From: Mobilibacterium timonense
GTDB taxonomy: Bacteria; Bacillota; Clostridia; Peptostreptococcales; Anaerovoracaceae
Direction of reading: 5' to 3'
Length of the DNA: 64,000 nucleotides
Assembly (NCBI RefSeq): GCF_900155555.1
Contig: NZ_FUHN01000004.1
Coordinates: forward strand, 61,775 to 125,774
In this document: positions 51,347 to 59,659 of the stretch, in pieces
Layout: each line of letters opens with the position of its first letter
Position numbering within the stretch: position 1 is the stretch's first letter
Translations under genes and position numbers: made by a program
Notes under the pieces: model-generated
The model's input: only the letters and a program-made list of their open reading frames with translations
What the model was told of the DNA's origin: nothing
The model's database searches: none

Positions 51347-53821
51347 ATGGAGAAAAAAGCAGCAAACAAATACAACGATCCTTCGTATTTCAGAGGCCAG
51401 GTGGAGACATATCTCACAAACATTCTTCACACGGACCTGAAGAACGCTACGCCTGCCAACATGTATCAGGCTATCGCTCAGCTCATCAACAGAGAGCTGG
51501 GAGAAATGCGCCTGGCCTATAACGACAAGCGCAAATCCGTCCAGAAGTCCACTGACAAGACAAAGAAAGTCTATTATATCTGCATGGAGTTCCTCATGGG
51601 CCAGTCCCTGAAGAACAACCTCTACAACCTCGGACAGCAGGCCATGGCCGAGGATCTGCTCCGGGAGATCCACATGGATCCTCAGGTCCTCTACGATCAG
51701 GAGCCGGACGCCGGCCTTGGCAACGGAGGCCTGGGGAGACTGGCGGCCTGCTTCATGGACGCCCTCACCACCCAGGGCTACGATGCCACCGGATACTCCC
51801 TGTGCTACGAATACGGCCTTTTCCGGCAGAAGATCGTAGACGGCTGGCAGGTTGAATTCCCGGACAACTGGCTCCCTGGCGGGAGAGTATGGCTGAATCC
51901 AAGGGAAGAAGACACCTTTGAAGTGAATTTCTACGGTGACTACCACGAATACTGGGAGAACGGCCAGCTGAAATACACCCTGACCGACCCTCAGACCGTG
52001 GAAGCCGTGCCTTACGACCTCTTCATCTCCGGTTCCGGCACCACCGCAGTGAACAAGCTGCGCCTCTGGTCCGCCAGGAGCTCCGGCAGCTTCGACATGA
52101 ACGCCTTCAACAGCGGCGACTTCACGAAGGCCGCCCAGCGGACCAACAGTGCTGAGATGATCACCAAGGTCCTCTACCCTGCAGACAACATTCCGGAAGG
52201 CAAGGAGCTCCGGCTGAAGCAGCAATACCTCATGGTCTCCGCTTCCTGCCAGAACATCGTGAGAGATCAGCTCCACCTTTACGGCACCCTGGACAACTTC
52301 CACAAGAAGACGGCCATCCACATCAACGACACCCACCCGGCCCTCGTGGTGCCTGAGCTCATGAGGATCTTCATGGACGATTACGGCATGGGCTGGGAAA
52401 AGGCCTGGGAGATCGTCTCCAACACCGTTTCCTACACGAATCACACCGTGCTGGCAGAGGCCCTGGAAAAGTGGAATTCCAGTCTCGTACAGTCCATGAT
52501 GCCGAGGATCTACGGCATACTCCAGGAGATCGACAGGCGGTTCAGGATACAGGCCTTCAGCAGGTTCCCGGGAGATTCGGGAAAAGTTGATTACATGGCT
52601 GTGCTCCAGGATCGCGAAGTGCGCATGGCAAACTTGTCCGTGATCGGCTCCCACAAGGTGAACGGCGTTTCGAAGCTCCACTCCCAGATACTGAAGGACG
52701 ACGTCTTCCACGACTTCTATCTGGCGACCCCGGAAAAATTCACCAACGTCACCAACGGCATCGCCTACAGGCGCTGGCTCTGCCAGGCGAACCCCGAGCT
52801 GGCGTCCCTGCTGGACGACTGCATAGGAAGCGCTTACAGGCTGGATTCCTCTCAGCTCAAGCTCTTTGCCGCGTACAGGTCGGACGTGGGAGTCCAGGAA
52901 GAGGTGGAAAAGATAAAGAGGAACAACAAGGTCCGCCTGTCCAACTTCATCGGGCAACAGTGGGGATCCGCCCCTGACCCGGATTCCATTTTCATAGTAC
53001 AGGCAAAGCGCCTCCACGAGTACAAGAGGCAGCTTCTGAACGTGCTCAGGATCATCTCCAGGTATCAGGCCATCAAGGCCGACCCGAATATAGATATGCG
53101 CCCTGAGACCTATATTTTCGGAGCTAAGGCGGCCCCTTCCTACTACCACGCCAAGTTCATCATCCAGCTCATAAACAAGCTGGCGGACGAGATCAACAGC
53201 GACCCGGCGGTCTCCGACAAGCTGCGTGTTGTCTTCCTTGAAAACTACAGCGTCTCCATTGCGGAGAAGCTCATGCCGGCCACCGAGGTCTCCGAGCAGA
53301 TCTCCCTCGCCGGAAAGGAAGCCAGCGGTACCGGCAACATGAAGATGATGATCAACGGCGGCATCACCATAGGTACCCTCGACGGAGCTAACGTGGAGAT
53401 CAGAGAAGCCGTGGGTCCTGACAACATCTTCATCTTCGGCATGACCGCAGACGAGGTCAGAGATTGCCTGCACCGCGGCTACGACTCATCGAAGATCTAC
53501 AGCTCCGATCCGGTCCTCAAGGCCGCTGTAGACAGCCTCGACAGGGGATTCGGCGGCGTGTCCTTCAGCAACATAAAGGAATACCTGCTGAAGCCTACAT
53601 ATAGCATTGCCGACCCGTACATGTGCCTCATGGACTTCAAGGACTACTGCAGGGCCCACGACGAGCTGGCTGCAGCATATGAAGACAGGCAGCGCTGGAA
53701 TTCCATGTCCATCGAAAACATCGCCTACGCGGACAGGTTCTCCGCGGACAGAAGCATCAGGAACTATGCGGACATGATATGGGACACCAGGCCCGTGCTT
53801 CCGAACCCCTCGATGAAATAA
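51347..53821 (+). CDS. glgP: Glycogen/maltodextrin phosphorylase
   Basis: GT35 PLP-enzyme releasing glucose-1-phosphate from glycogen. 824 residues. Hallmarks: EPDAGLGNGGLGRLAACF near 120, HINDTHPALVVPELMR near 325, KRLHEYKRQLLN near 555 and the PLP lysine in EASGTGNMKMMINGG near 662. Start ATG with GAAAGGGTATCTCGATA ahead. Co-transcribed with glgA, so synthesis and breakdown enzymes are made together; ends in a strong terminator. Confidence 0.96.
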   Translation: MEKKAANKYNDPSYFRGQVETYLTNILHTDLKNATPANMYQAIAQLINRELGEMRLAYNDKRKSVQKSTDKTKKVYYICMEFLMGQSLKNNLYNLGQQAMAEDLLREIHMDPQVLYDQEPDAGLGNGGLGRLAACFMDALTTQGYDATGYSLCYEYGLFRQKIVDGWQVEFPDNWLPGGRVWLNPREEDTFEVNFYGDYHEYWENGQLKYTLTDPQTVEAVPYDLFISGSGTTAVNKLRLWSARSSGSFDMNAFNSGDFTKAAQRTNSAEMITKVLYPADNIPEGKELRLKQQYLMVSASCQNIVRDQLHLYGTLDNFHKKTAIHINDTHPALVVPELMRIFMDDYGMGWEKAWEIVSNTVSYTNHTVLAEALEKWNSSLVQSMMPRIYGILQEIDRRFRIQAFSRFPGDSGKVDYMAVLQDREVRMANLSVIGSHKVNGVSKLHSQILKDDVFHDFYLATPEKFTNVTNGIAYRRWLCQANPELASLLDDCIGSAYRLDSSQLKLFAAYRSDVGVQEEVEKIKRNNKVRLSNFIGQQWGSAPDPDSIFIVQAKRLHEYKRQLLNVLRIISRYQAIKADPNIDMRPETYIFGAKAAPSYYHAKFIIQLINKLADEINSDPAVSDKLRVVFLENYSVSIAEKLMPATEVSEQISLAGKEASGTGNMKMMINGGITIGTLDGANVEIREAVGPDNIFIFGMTADEVRDCLHRGYDSSKIYSSDPVLKAAVDSLDRGFGGVSFSNIKEYLLKPTYSIADPYMCLMDFKDYCRAHDELAAAYEDRQRWNSMSIENIAYADRFSADRSIRNYADMIWDTRPVLPNPSMK

Positions 53822-53847
53822 GGCCGGAAGCGTTTGCGGCATATTGT

Positions 53848-53899
53848 AAAAAAACATCTCACGATACGCGCACGTATGCGAATATCGTGAGATGTTTTT
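53848..53899. terminator. Bidirectional terminator after glgP
   Basis: AAAAAA, a 12-base-pair stem (CATCTCACGATA and its complement) and TTTTT. Shared by the converging RelB-like gene. Confidence 0.92.
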
Positions 53900-53953
53900 G
53901 TCTGTCGATGGATCTCTGCGGCTCCCCTGATACCACCAGATCCGGGAGACGAG

Positions 53954-54271
53954 CTACTCGTCGTCCTCTTCGAAGAAAGCTCTGGACAGGGATCCGGGAA
54001 GTTTTCCAGCAGCCTCATCTTCGGCCAGGATGCTCCTTATGGCCTTTCTCAGATCATCCCTGGAAGCTGTTCCCTCGCCGGACGCGGCTCCGTCGCCACT
54101 TACCGACGTGTCAAAAGGCAGCTTCTGATTGTCAACACACTTCTTCATGAACATCTGGACAAGCGTCTTCCGGTCGGCCCCCATATTCCTTGCAAATTCG
54201 TCAAACTGATTGACCAGGTCGCGAGGCAGCCGCATCGTTACAGCTGTTGTCTCCTTTCCTCTTGCACCCAT
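53954..54271 (-). CDS. RelB/DinJ-type ribbon-helix-helix protein (orphan antitoxin-like)
   Basis: 105 residues from the ATG at 54271 (TTGGAGGTGTATTT upstream). The N-terminal half fits the RelB/DinJ ribbon-helix-helix: a strand TTAVTMRLPRDL, helix NQFDEFARNMGADRKT and helix LVQMFMKKCVDNQKLPFD, ending in the LPF motif common in DinJ. The rest is a Gly/Ser linker and an acidic helix (DDLRKAIRSILAEDEAAG). Downstream on the same strand is only the glgP terminator: no RelE/YafQ toxin follows. So it is either a solitary regulator or an antitoxin that lost its partner. Confidence 0.72.
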   Translation of the reverse strand: MGARGKETTAVTMRLPRDLVNQFDEFARNMGADRKTLVQMFMKKCVDNQKLPFDTSVSGDGAASGEGTASRDDLRKAIRSILAEDEAAGKLPGSLSRAFFEEDDE

Positions 54272-54292
54272 AAATACACCTCCAAGTCTCAA

Positions 54293-54623
54293 TCCTTTTC
54301 GCTATAATACCCCTTGACTGTTAAAATTTGATATGCATATTGCAAAAAAATGCACATTTCCGTCACATATGGCGCTGTTTTTTCCCGGTAATTATATCAC
54401 ATACCAAATATGTATTCAGTTTATTAATATTTATGCACGCTTTATTCGCCGAAATTTGATTGTGGTAAAGTGGACCTCATCCGACAAATTGCGTGATTTT
54501 ACGAGTCTTGTGTATTTATTCACATGCAATTAAGTCCAGTTGAAATTTTGCCTTATGATTTCCTGAAGATCTTTTGCAAAGCAATTTACAAAGCAGCGCA
54601 CTCTTTTACAGATCGCCTCCCGA
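54293..54623. other. AT-rich intergenic region without a recognisable gene
   Basis: 331 bases between the end of the ABC exporter operon and the RelB-like gene. Markedly richer in A and T than its surroundings. On the minus strand a TATTAT about 30 bases before the RelB-like ribosome site could be its -10, with no good -35. I found no open frame with a ribosome site, no clear terminator for the ABC operon and no recognisable RNA. Confidence 0.6.
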
Positions 54624-56501
54624 TCATGACGCCTCCTCCACGTCATCGAACTGCGAGTTGTAGAGGTCTGCATAAAAACCACCCTTTTCAAGAAGCTCAT
54701 CGTGAGTCCCCTGCTCCACGATGTCGCCGTGGTTCATTACAAGGATGGTGTCAGCATTCTTGATAGTTGACAGTCGGTGGGCGATGACGAACGAGGTCCG
54801 ACCCTTCATGAGCCTGTCCATGGCCTCCTGGATCCTCTCCTCGGTCATGGTGTCCACAGAGGATGTGGCCTCGTCCAGTATCAGCACCTTCCTGTCCGCC
54901 AGCATTGCCCTTGCAATGGTCAGGAGCTGGCGCTGTCCCTCGGATATATTGGACGCATCCTCGGTAAGCTCCATGTTATAGCCTCCCGGAAGGGTCTTGA
55001 TGAACCTGTGTGCTCTGGCCGCCTTTGCCGCCGCAATGACCTCCTCATCGGTGGCGTCCGGCCTGCCGTATCTGATGTTTTCCATGATGGTCCCCTGGAA
55101 AAGCCATGTGTCCTGCAGCACCATGGCGAAGTTAGACCGGAGATCGTGCCGCGTGTAGTCACGAATGTCGTGACCGTCCAGAGTTATGGCTCCCCTGTTC
55201 ACATCGTAGAACCTCATGAGGAGCTTCACCATGGTGGTCTTGCCCGCTCCGGTCGGCCCGACGATGGCCACCTTCTGTCCCGGCCTTGCCACAGCGCTGA
55301 AGTCCTTGATGACCATTTCGTTTTCATTGTATCCGAAAGCGACATGATCGAATTCCACTTTTCCCCTGATATTCTCTTCTTTTACAGGGCTGGTACTCTC
55401 CGGCACCTCCTCTTCCTCTCTCAGGAAGGCGAATACCCTCTCCGCAGCTGCAGCCATGGACTGCACCTGGTTCATCACCATGGCGATGGTCTGGAGCGGC
55501 TGAGTCAGGTTCTTTACGTATTGAATGAAGGCCTGGATATCTCCGATGCCGATGACGCCCCTGATGGCGAGTATGCCTCCCGAGATGGCCACTCCGGCAT
55601 ATCCCAGGTTGCTCACGAATATCATCACCGGCTGCATGACTCCGGTCAGGAACTGGGACTTCCATGCCGACTGAAACAGCACGTCATTTGCCTTGTTGAA
55701 TTCCTCAAGTGTCTGGTCTTCCCTGTTATAAGCCTTGATGACCTGCTGACCGGCGAAGCTCTCCTCCACCTGTCCGTTTATCACTCCAAGATAGTCCTGC
55801 TGCTGTTTGAAGTATTTCTGGGAAAATTTCACTATCACCGCGATGAGTGCGGTGGACAGCGGTATCATGATCAGCGCTATGAGTGTCATCAGCGGCGAAA
55901 TGGTCAGCATCATCACCACTATGCCCACCAGAGTCGCAACTGATGTTATGACCGAAGTGATGCTCTGGTTCAGCCCCGTTCCAAGGGTGTCCACATCGTT
56001 GGTGATCCTCGACAGGACCTCTCCGTACGGCTGCTTCTCGAAATACTTTACCGGCATGCGGTCGATCTTCTCTGAGATCTCACGCCTCAGGTTGTAGACC
56101 ACCTTCTGGGACACATCCGTCATGATCCAGCCCTGAATGAAGTTACACAGGGCACTGAACAGATACAATCCAAGGGTGAACAGAAGGATCTTACCGATCT
56201 TGTCGAAGTCGATGGATCCAGTTCCCTGTATCTTTCTCATCAGACCTTCCGCCAGCTCCGTGGTGGCATGTCCCATTATCTTCGGTCCTGCTACCTGGAA
56301 TACCGTGGCCGCAGCGGCAAATATGATGACCACGAAGACCGCGATTTTATATTTTCCCATGTAATTCAGGATATCCTTCAGAGACTTCCTGAAGTTCTTC
56401 GGCTTTTCTGCGCCCACGAAGCCCCCTCCGTGAGGGCCGCCGGCCGGAGGTCTGCGGCGGTTATGGCTCATTCTTTTTTCATTTTCTCTGTTCTCTGCCA
56501 T
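54624..56501 (-). CDS. ABC exporter half-transporter, subunit with canonical catalytic glutamate
   Basis: 625 residues: a basic Gly/Pro-rich N terminus, six membrane helices (about 45-340) and a C-terminal ATPase domain. Walker A GPTGAGKTTM, Walker B VLILDEATSSVD with the catalytic Glu, switch IAHRLSTI with His, but a changed signature NISEGQRQLL (SEGQ for SGGQ). This is the standard partner in heterodimeric multidrug-type exporters such as TM287/288 and LmrCD. Its ATG overlaps the stop of the other half by one base (TAATG), so the two are made together. Confidence 0.92.
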   Translation of the reverse strand: MAENRENEKRMSHNRRRPPAGGPHGGGFVGAEKPKNFRKSLKDILNYMGKYKIAVFVVIIFAAAATVFQVAGPKIMGHATTELAEGLMRKIQGTGSIDFDKIGKILLFTLGLYLFSALCNFIQGWIMTDVSQKVVYNLRREISEKIDRMPVKYFEKQPYGEVLSRITNDVDTLGTGLNQSITSVITSVATLVGIVVMMLTISPLMTLIALIMIPLSTALIAVIVKFSQKYFKQQQDYLGVINGQVEESFAGQQVIKAYNREDQTLEEFNKANDVLFQSAWKSQFLTGVMQPVMIFVSNLGYAGVAISGGILAIRGVIGIGDIQAFIQYVKNLTQPLQTIAMVMNQVQSMAAAAERVFAFLREEEEVPESTSPVKEENIRGKVEFDHVAFGYNENEMVIKDFSAVARPGQKVAIVGPTGAGKTTMVKLLMRFYDVNRGAITLDGHDIRDYTRHDLRSNFAMVLQDTWLFQGTIMENIRYGRPDATDEEVIAAAKAARAHRFIKTLPGGYNMELTEDASNISEGQRQLLTIARAMLADRKVLILDEATSSVDTMTEERIQEAMDRLMKGRTSFVIAHRLSTIKNADTILVMNHGDIVEQGTHDELLEKGGFYADLYNSQFDDVEEAS

Positions 56502-58825
56502 TACGCCCTCCCTTCTAACTCGAGGCTGGAAAGCTGAGATTCAGCGATCTGCCTGTACTCTTCGCAATTCTTCATGAGTTCCTCGTGGGTGCCCTTGCCA
56601 ACGATCTCCCCGTCGTCCAGCACGATTATCTGCTCAGCGTGGAGAATGGTACCAACTCTCTGTGCGACAATGATCTTGGTGGCATCCTTTTCCTGTTTAT
56701 CAAGGGCCTTCCTGAGCTGTGCATCGGTCTTCATGTCCAGTGCGGAGAAACTGTCGTCAAACACCATTATCTTCGGCGCCTTGACGATAGCCCTCGCGAT
56801 GGAAAGACGCTGCTTCTGACCGCCGGAAACGTTGGAGCCGCCCTGGGCGATGAAGCTTTCAAAGCCATCTTCTTTTTCCCCAATGAACTCCGTGGCCTGG
56901 GCGGTCTCTGCCGCCTCTCTGATCACGTCATCGGAGGCCTCGTCGTTGCCGAATCTCAGGTTGGAAGCGATCGTCCCGGAGAAGAGGATCCCCTTCTGCT
57001 GGACGAAGCCGATGTTCTCTCTCAGGGACTTCATTGAAACGTCTCTTATGTCCTGTCCGTCGATGGTGATGGCTCCTCCCGTCACATCGTAAAATCTCGG
57101 CAGGAGGCTCACCAGCGTGCTCTTCCCACACCCGGTACTTCCGATAATAGCCGTGGTCTCGCCCGGCTTTGCCGTGAAGTTTATGTCCGTGAGGATGTTC
57201 TCATCTGCATCCGGATACCTGAAGTCCACGTGTGAGAATGTCACCTCTCCACTGGAAACATCCAGTGTGCCTGCATCCTCTCTGTCCAGTATGGTCGGCT
57301 CCGTTGTGATGACCTCCTGTATCCTGTCGGCAGCTACGCCAGCCCTCGGCAGGATTATGGACATCACGGTGAGTATCATGAAGGACATGACGATTATCAT
57401 CGAATATGTGATGAACGCCGTCATGGCTCCTACTTGCAGATCTCCGGAGTCGATCCTGTGGGCGGCCACCCAGGTTATGATGACCGTGAGGCCGTACATT
57501 ATGAGAGTCATGATCGGACTCATGAACGTCATCACCCTGTTGGTGAAGAGCTGGGTCTTCTTGAGTTCCTGGTTGGCCCTGTCGAATTTTTTCTCCTCGA
57601 CATCTTCTCTTCCAAAAGCCCTTATCACCTGAAGCCCCGTCAGTATCTCTCTGGACACTCCGTTCAGCTTGTCCACCAGCTTCTGCATTATCTTGAACTT
57701 AGGCAGAGCGACGGCCATCAGGATCAGCACCACGGTCATGATGGTAAGAACGCCACCTACGATCACCATGTTCATTTGAGCCTTCGTCTGTGCCACCTTT
57801 ACTATGCCCCATACAGCCAGTATCGGAGCGTACAGCACCATGCGTAGCATCATTGTGGACACCATCTGGACCTGCTGAACGTCGTTGCTGGCCCTGGTGA
57901 TGAGAGATGACGTCTGGAATTTGGACATCTCCGCGCTGGAAAATTTCATGACCCTTGAGAAAACCTTGCTCCGCAGGTCACGTCCGATGTTCGCGCCGAC
58001 TCTCGAGGCGAAGAGTGCCACGATCACAGATACGACCAGCATCAGTCCGGCCATGAGGAACATGCGGCCGCCGCACCTCCACAGGTAGTCCATCTGCACC
58101 TTGTCGAGATCGACCCCGGCTTTTTTGCTGCAATCTGAAGCATAAGCTATCCCCATGGACTTAAGAGTCTCGTCTCCGATCTTGGAGATGACCTTGTTGT
58201 TCTGATCCTTCATCTGCTGGATGGCATTGTCGTCCATAGCTCCGGATGCTATCAGGCTCTGTACTGCGGGCCTGGCGTCGACGTAGGTCTTGACCTTGCC
58301 GTTCTCGTCCTTTGCCTTAAAGGTCTTTATGTTCATGTTCGGCAGGGCCTTGATCTGATCTATGGTCATACCCTGGATCTGTGATACCATCTGTGCGGTC
58401 GCCGGATTCTTGCTCATGGACTGTACAAGGATCTTCTTGTACTGCGACACCGACATGTGACCCAGTTCATATGTGAGGACTATCGGTGTGAGCAGCTCGT
58501 CATCCAGGCTGTCCAGCTTTTCCTCTGAAAGGTCTTTTATCTGGTAGACAGTCTTGCCCTTCACCGTCTTGTCTGTCTTTCTGTAGGCATTCTGCCAGTC
58601 TGACTTCTGCCCGTCGTCCATGAAGATCTGGGCTGACTCGTATTCGTCCTCAAGTATCTTCTCCGGCAGGAGGTGCTCTATTCCCTTGTTCTGGATACCT
58701 GTGTCGATGATGTCCGAGGTGTACTGAGGCATGGACATGTCCGCCCAGGCCTGGACTATCAGCAGGACAAGCATAACCAGGACGAATCCCTTGTAGGGCT
58801 TCATGTTTCTGATAAGATTTCTCAA
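56501..58825 (-). CDS. ABC exporter half-transporter with degenerate ATP site and a large extracellular insert
   Basis: 774 residues. Helix 1 (about 13-32), then an insert of roughly 215 residues before helix 2 (about 253), which topology places outside the cell; the remaining helices and the ATPase are normal. Walker A GSTGCGKSTL and signature NVSGGQKQRLSIARA are intact, but the Walker B acid is Asp (MVFDDSFSALD) and the switch residue is Gln (VAQRVGTI), the recognised degenerate-site pattern of heterodimers. Its ATG overlaps the MarR stop (ATGA). Substrate unknown; the insert may bind it or a partner. Confidence 0.92.
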   Translation of the reverse strand: MRNLIRNMKPYKGFVLVMLVLLIVQAWADMSMPQYTSDIIDTGIQNKGIEHLLPEKILEDEYESAQIFMDDGQKSDWQNAYRKTDKTVKGKTVYQIKDLSEEKLDSLDDELLTPIVLTYELGHMSVSQYKKILVQSMSKNPATAQMVSQIQGMTIDQIKALPNMNIKTFKAKDENGKVKTYVDARPAVQSLIASGAMDDNAIQQMKDQNNKVISKIGDETLKSMGIAYASDCSKKAGVDLDKVQMDYLWRCGGRMFLMAGLMLVVSVIVALFASRVGANIGRDLRSKVFSRVMKFSSAEMSKFQTSSLITRASNDVQQVQMVSTMMLRMVLYAPILAVWGIVKVAQTKAQMNMVIVGGVLTIMTVVLILMAVALPKFKIMQKLVDKLNGVSREILTGLQVIRAFGREDVEEKKFDRANQELKKTQLFTNRVMTFMSPIMTLIMYGLTVIITWVAAHRIDSGDLQVGAMTAFITYSMIIVMSFMILTVMSIILPRAGVAADRIQEVITTEPTILDREDAGTLDVSSGEVTFSHVDFRYPDADENILTDINFTAKPGETTAIIGSTGCGKSTLVSLLPRFYDVTGGAITIDGQDIRDVSMKSLRENIGFVQQKGILFSGTIASNLRFGNDEASDDVIREAAETAQATEFIGEKEDGFESFIAQGGSNVSGGQKQRLSIARAIVKAPKIMVFDDSFSALDMKTDAQLRKALDKQEKDATKIIVAQRVGTILHAEQIIVLDDGEIVGKGTHEELMKNCEEYRQIAESQLSSLELEGRA

Positions 58826-59388
58826 ACTCTCTTCCTCCTGATCTCCAGCTCTTCAGCAGCTGAATCCTTCATCTTGGTGAGGAGCCGTATGAGCTCCTCC
58901 TGTTCTTCTTCTGTGAATGCGGCAAATACCGCCTCTATGTAATCGTCGATCTCCCGCGTATCCCGGGCGACCATTTTCCGTCCTTCATCTGTGAGCTGTA
59001 CGATTGTCTGGCGCCTGTCGGCGCTGTCGGTGTGGCGCGTTATGAGGCCTTTTGCCTCGAGCTCCCTCAGCGCCCTGGATATCGCAGGCATGTGCATCCT
59101 GGTCACGAGCACCAGATCGGACACCCTGACATCTCTCGTGCCTTCTCCCGGACAGCCGCTCACGTTCATATAAGCGTCACGGCATTTTTCCATGATCTCG
59201 TCAGGGTCTTCCCTGTGACGCATCTCTCTGTGGATGTCCTTCCACTGAGGGAGATCTGTTCTGCTGCACCTGTCTATGGCGTGCATCACCGTCTGCTCCG
59301 GCCGGTTCAGATCCGGGATAATGCTCCAGATGTCGAGGTGCTTGACATCGTCTATTATCCTCATAAGCCGCTTGTGATACTGATTCAA
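58822..59388 (-). CDS. MarR-family transcriptional regulator of the ABC exporter
   Basis: 188 residues. Winged-helix core: DVRVSDLVLVTRMHMPAISRALRELEAKGLITR and wing DSADRRQTIVQLTDEGRKMVARD. An unusual N-terminal part of about 85 residues, with cysteines at positions 41, 69 and 79, precedes the core; most MarR proteins have about 35 there. Start is probably TTG at 59388, with GGAGGG four bases upstream; the first ATG, eight codons in, has no ribosome site. Four-base overlap with the exporter gene marks it as the operon's own regulator. Confidence 0.88.
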   Translation of the reverse strand: MNQYHKRLMRIIDDVKHLDIWSIIPDLNRPEQTVMHAIDRCSRTDLPQWKDIHREMRHREDPDEIMEKCRDAYMNVSGCPGEGTRDVRVSDLVLVTRMHMPAISRALRELEAKGLITRHTDSADRRQTIVQLTDEGRKMVARDTREIDDYIEAVFAAFTEEEQEELIRLLTKMKDSAAEELEIRRKRV

Positions 59389-59399
59389 TTTGCCCTCCG

Positions 59400-59424
59400 T
59401 AAATATTGTCTTGCAAAATATTTA
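59400..59424. promoter_or_regulatory. Candidate MarR operator upstream of the exporter operon
   Basis: Inverted repeat TAAATATT-gtcttgcaa-AATATTTA, only 12 bases before the TTG start, overlapping or next to the ribosome site. Autoregulation is the usual MarR pattern. Confidence 0.5.
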
Positions 59425-59543
59425 ATTTTGTTAATTATTTTGTGCTGTTAAATATTAATCTCATTAAATGCTTATGTCAACAGTATCTGTCATGTCCATA
59501 TAAAAGTGCATGGTAACATGGGCTTGCCCGCACCTTCTCTTCC

Positions 59544-59571
59544 TTTACTGTTAAGGATTCTGTGCTATAAT
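59544..59571 (+). promoter_or_regulatory. Promoter of the aminopeptidase P gene
   Basis: TTTACT (59544-59549), 16-base spacer, TATAAT (59566-59571), 89 bases before the ATG. Confidence 0.65.
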
Positions 59572-59659
59572 TTAGCAGTACTGATAAGACTCTGCTAACC
59601 GGCAGGGTCGGGTATTTTACATCTTGTTGATTTACAATGCATTATGCAGAGGTATGAAC

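Noticed and set aside
51299..53473. A 724-codon open frame on the minus strand
   Set aside because: It lies entirely antisense to glgP, whose protein is fully recognisable; the frame has no ribosome site or family motifs and reflects codon bias of the sense gene.
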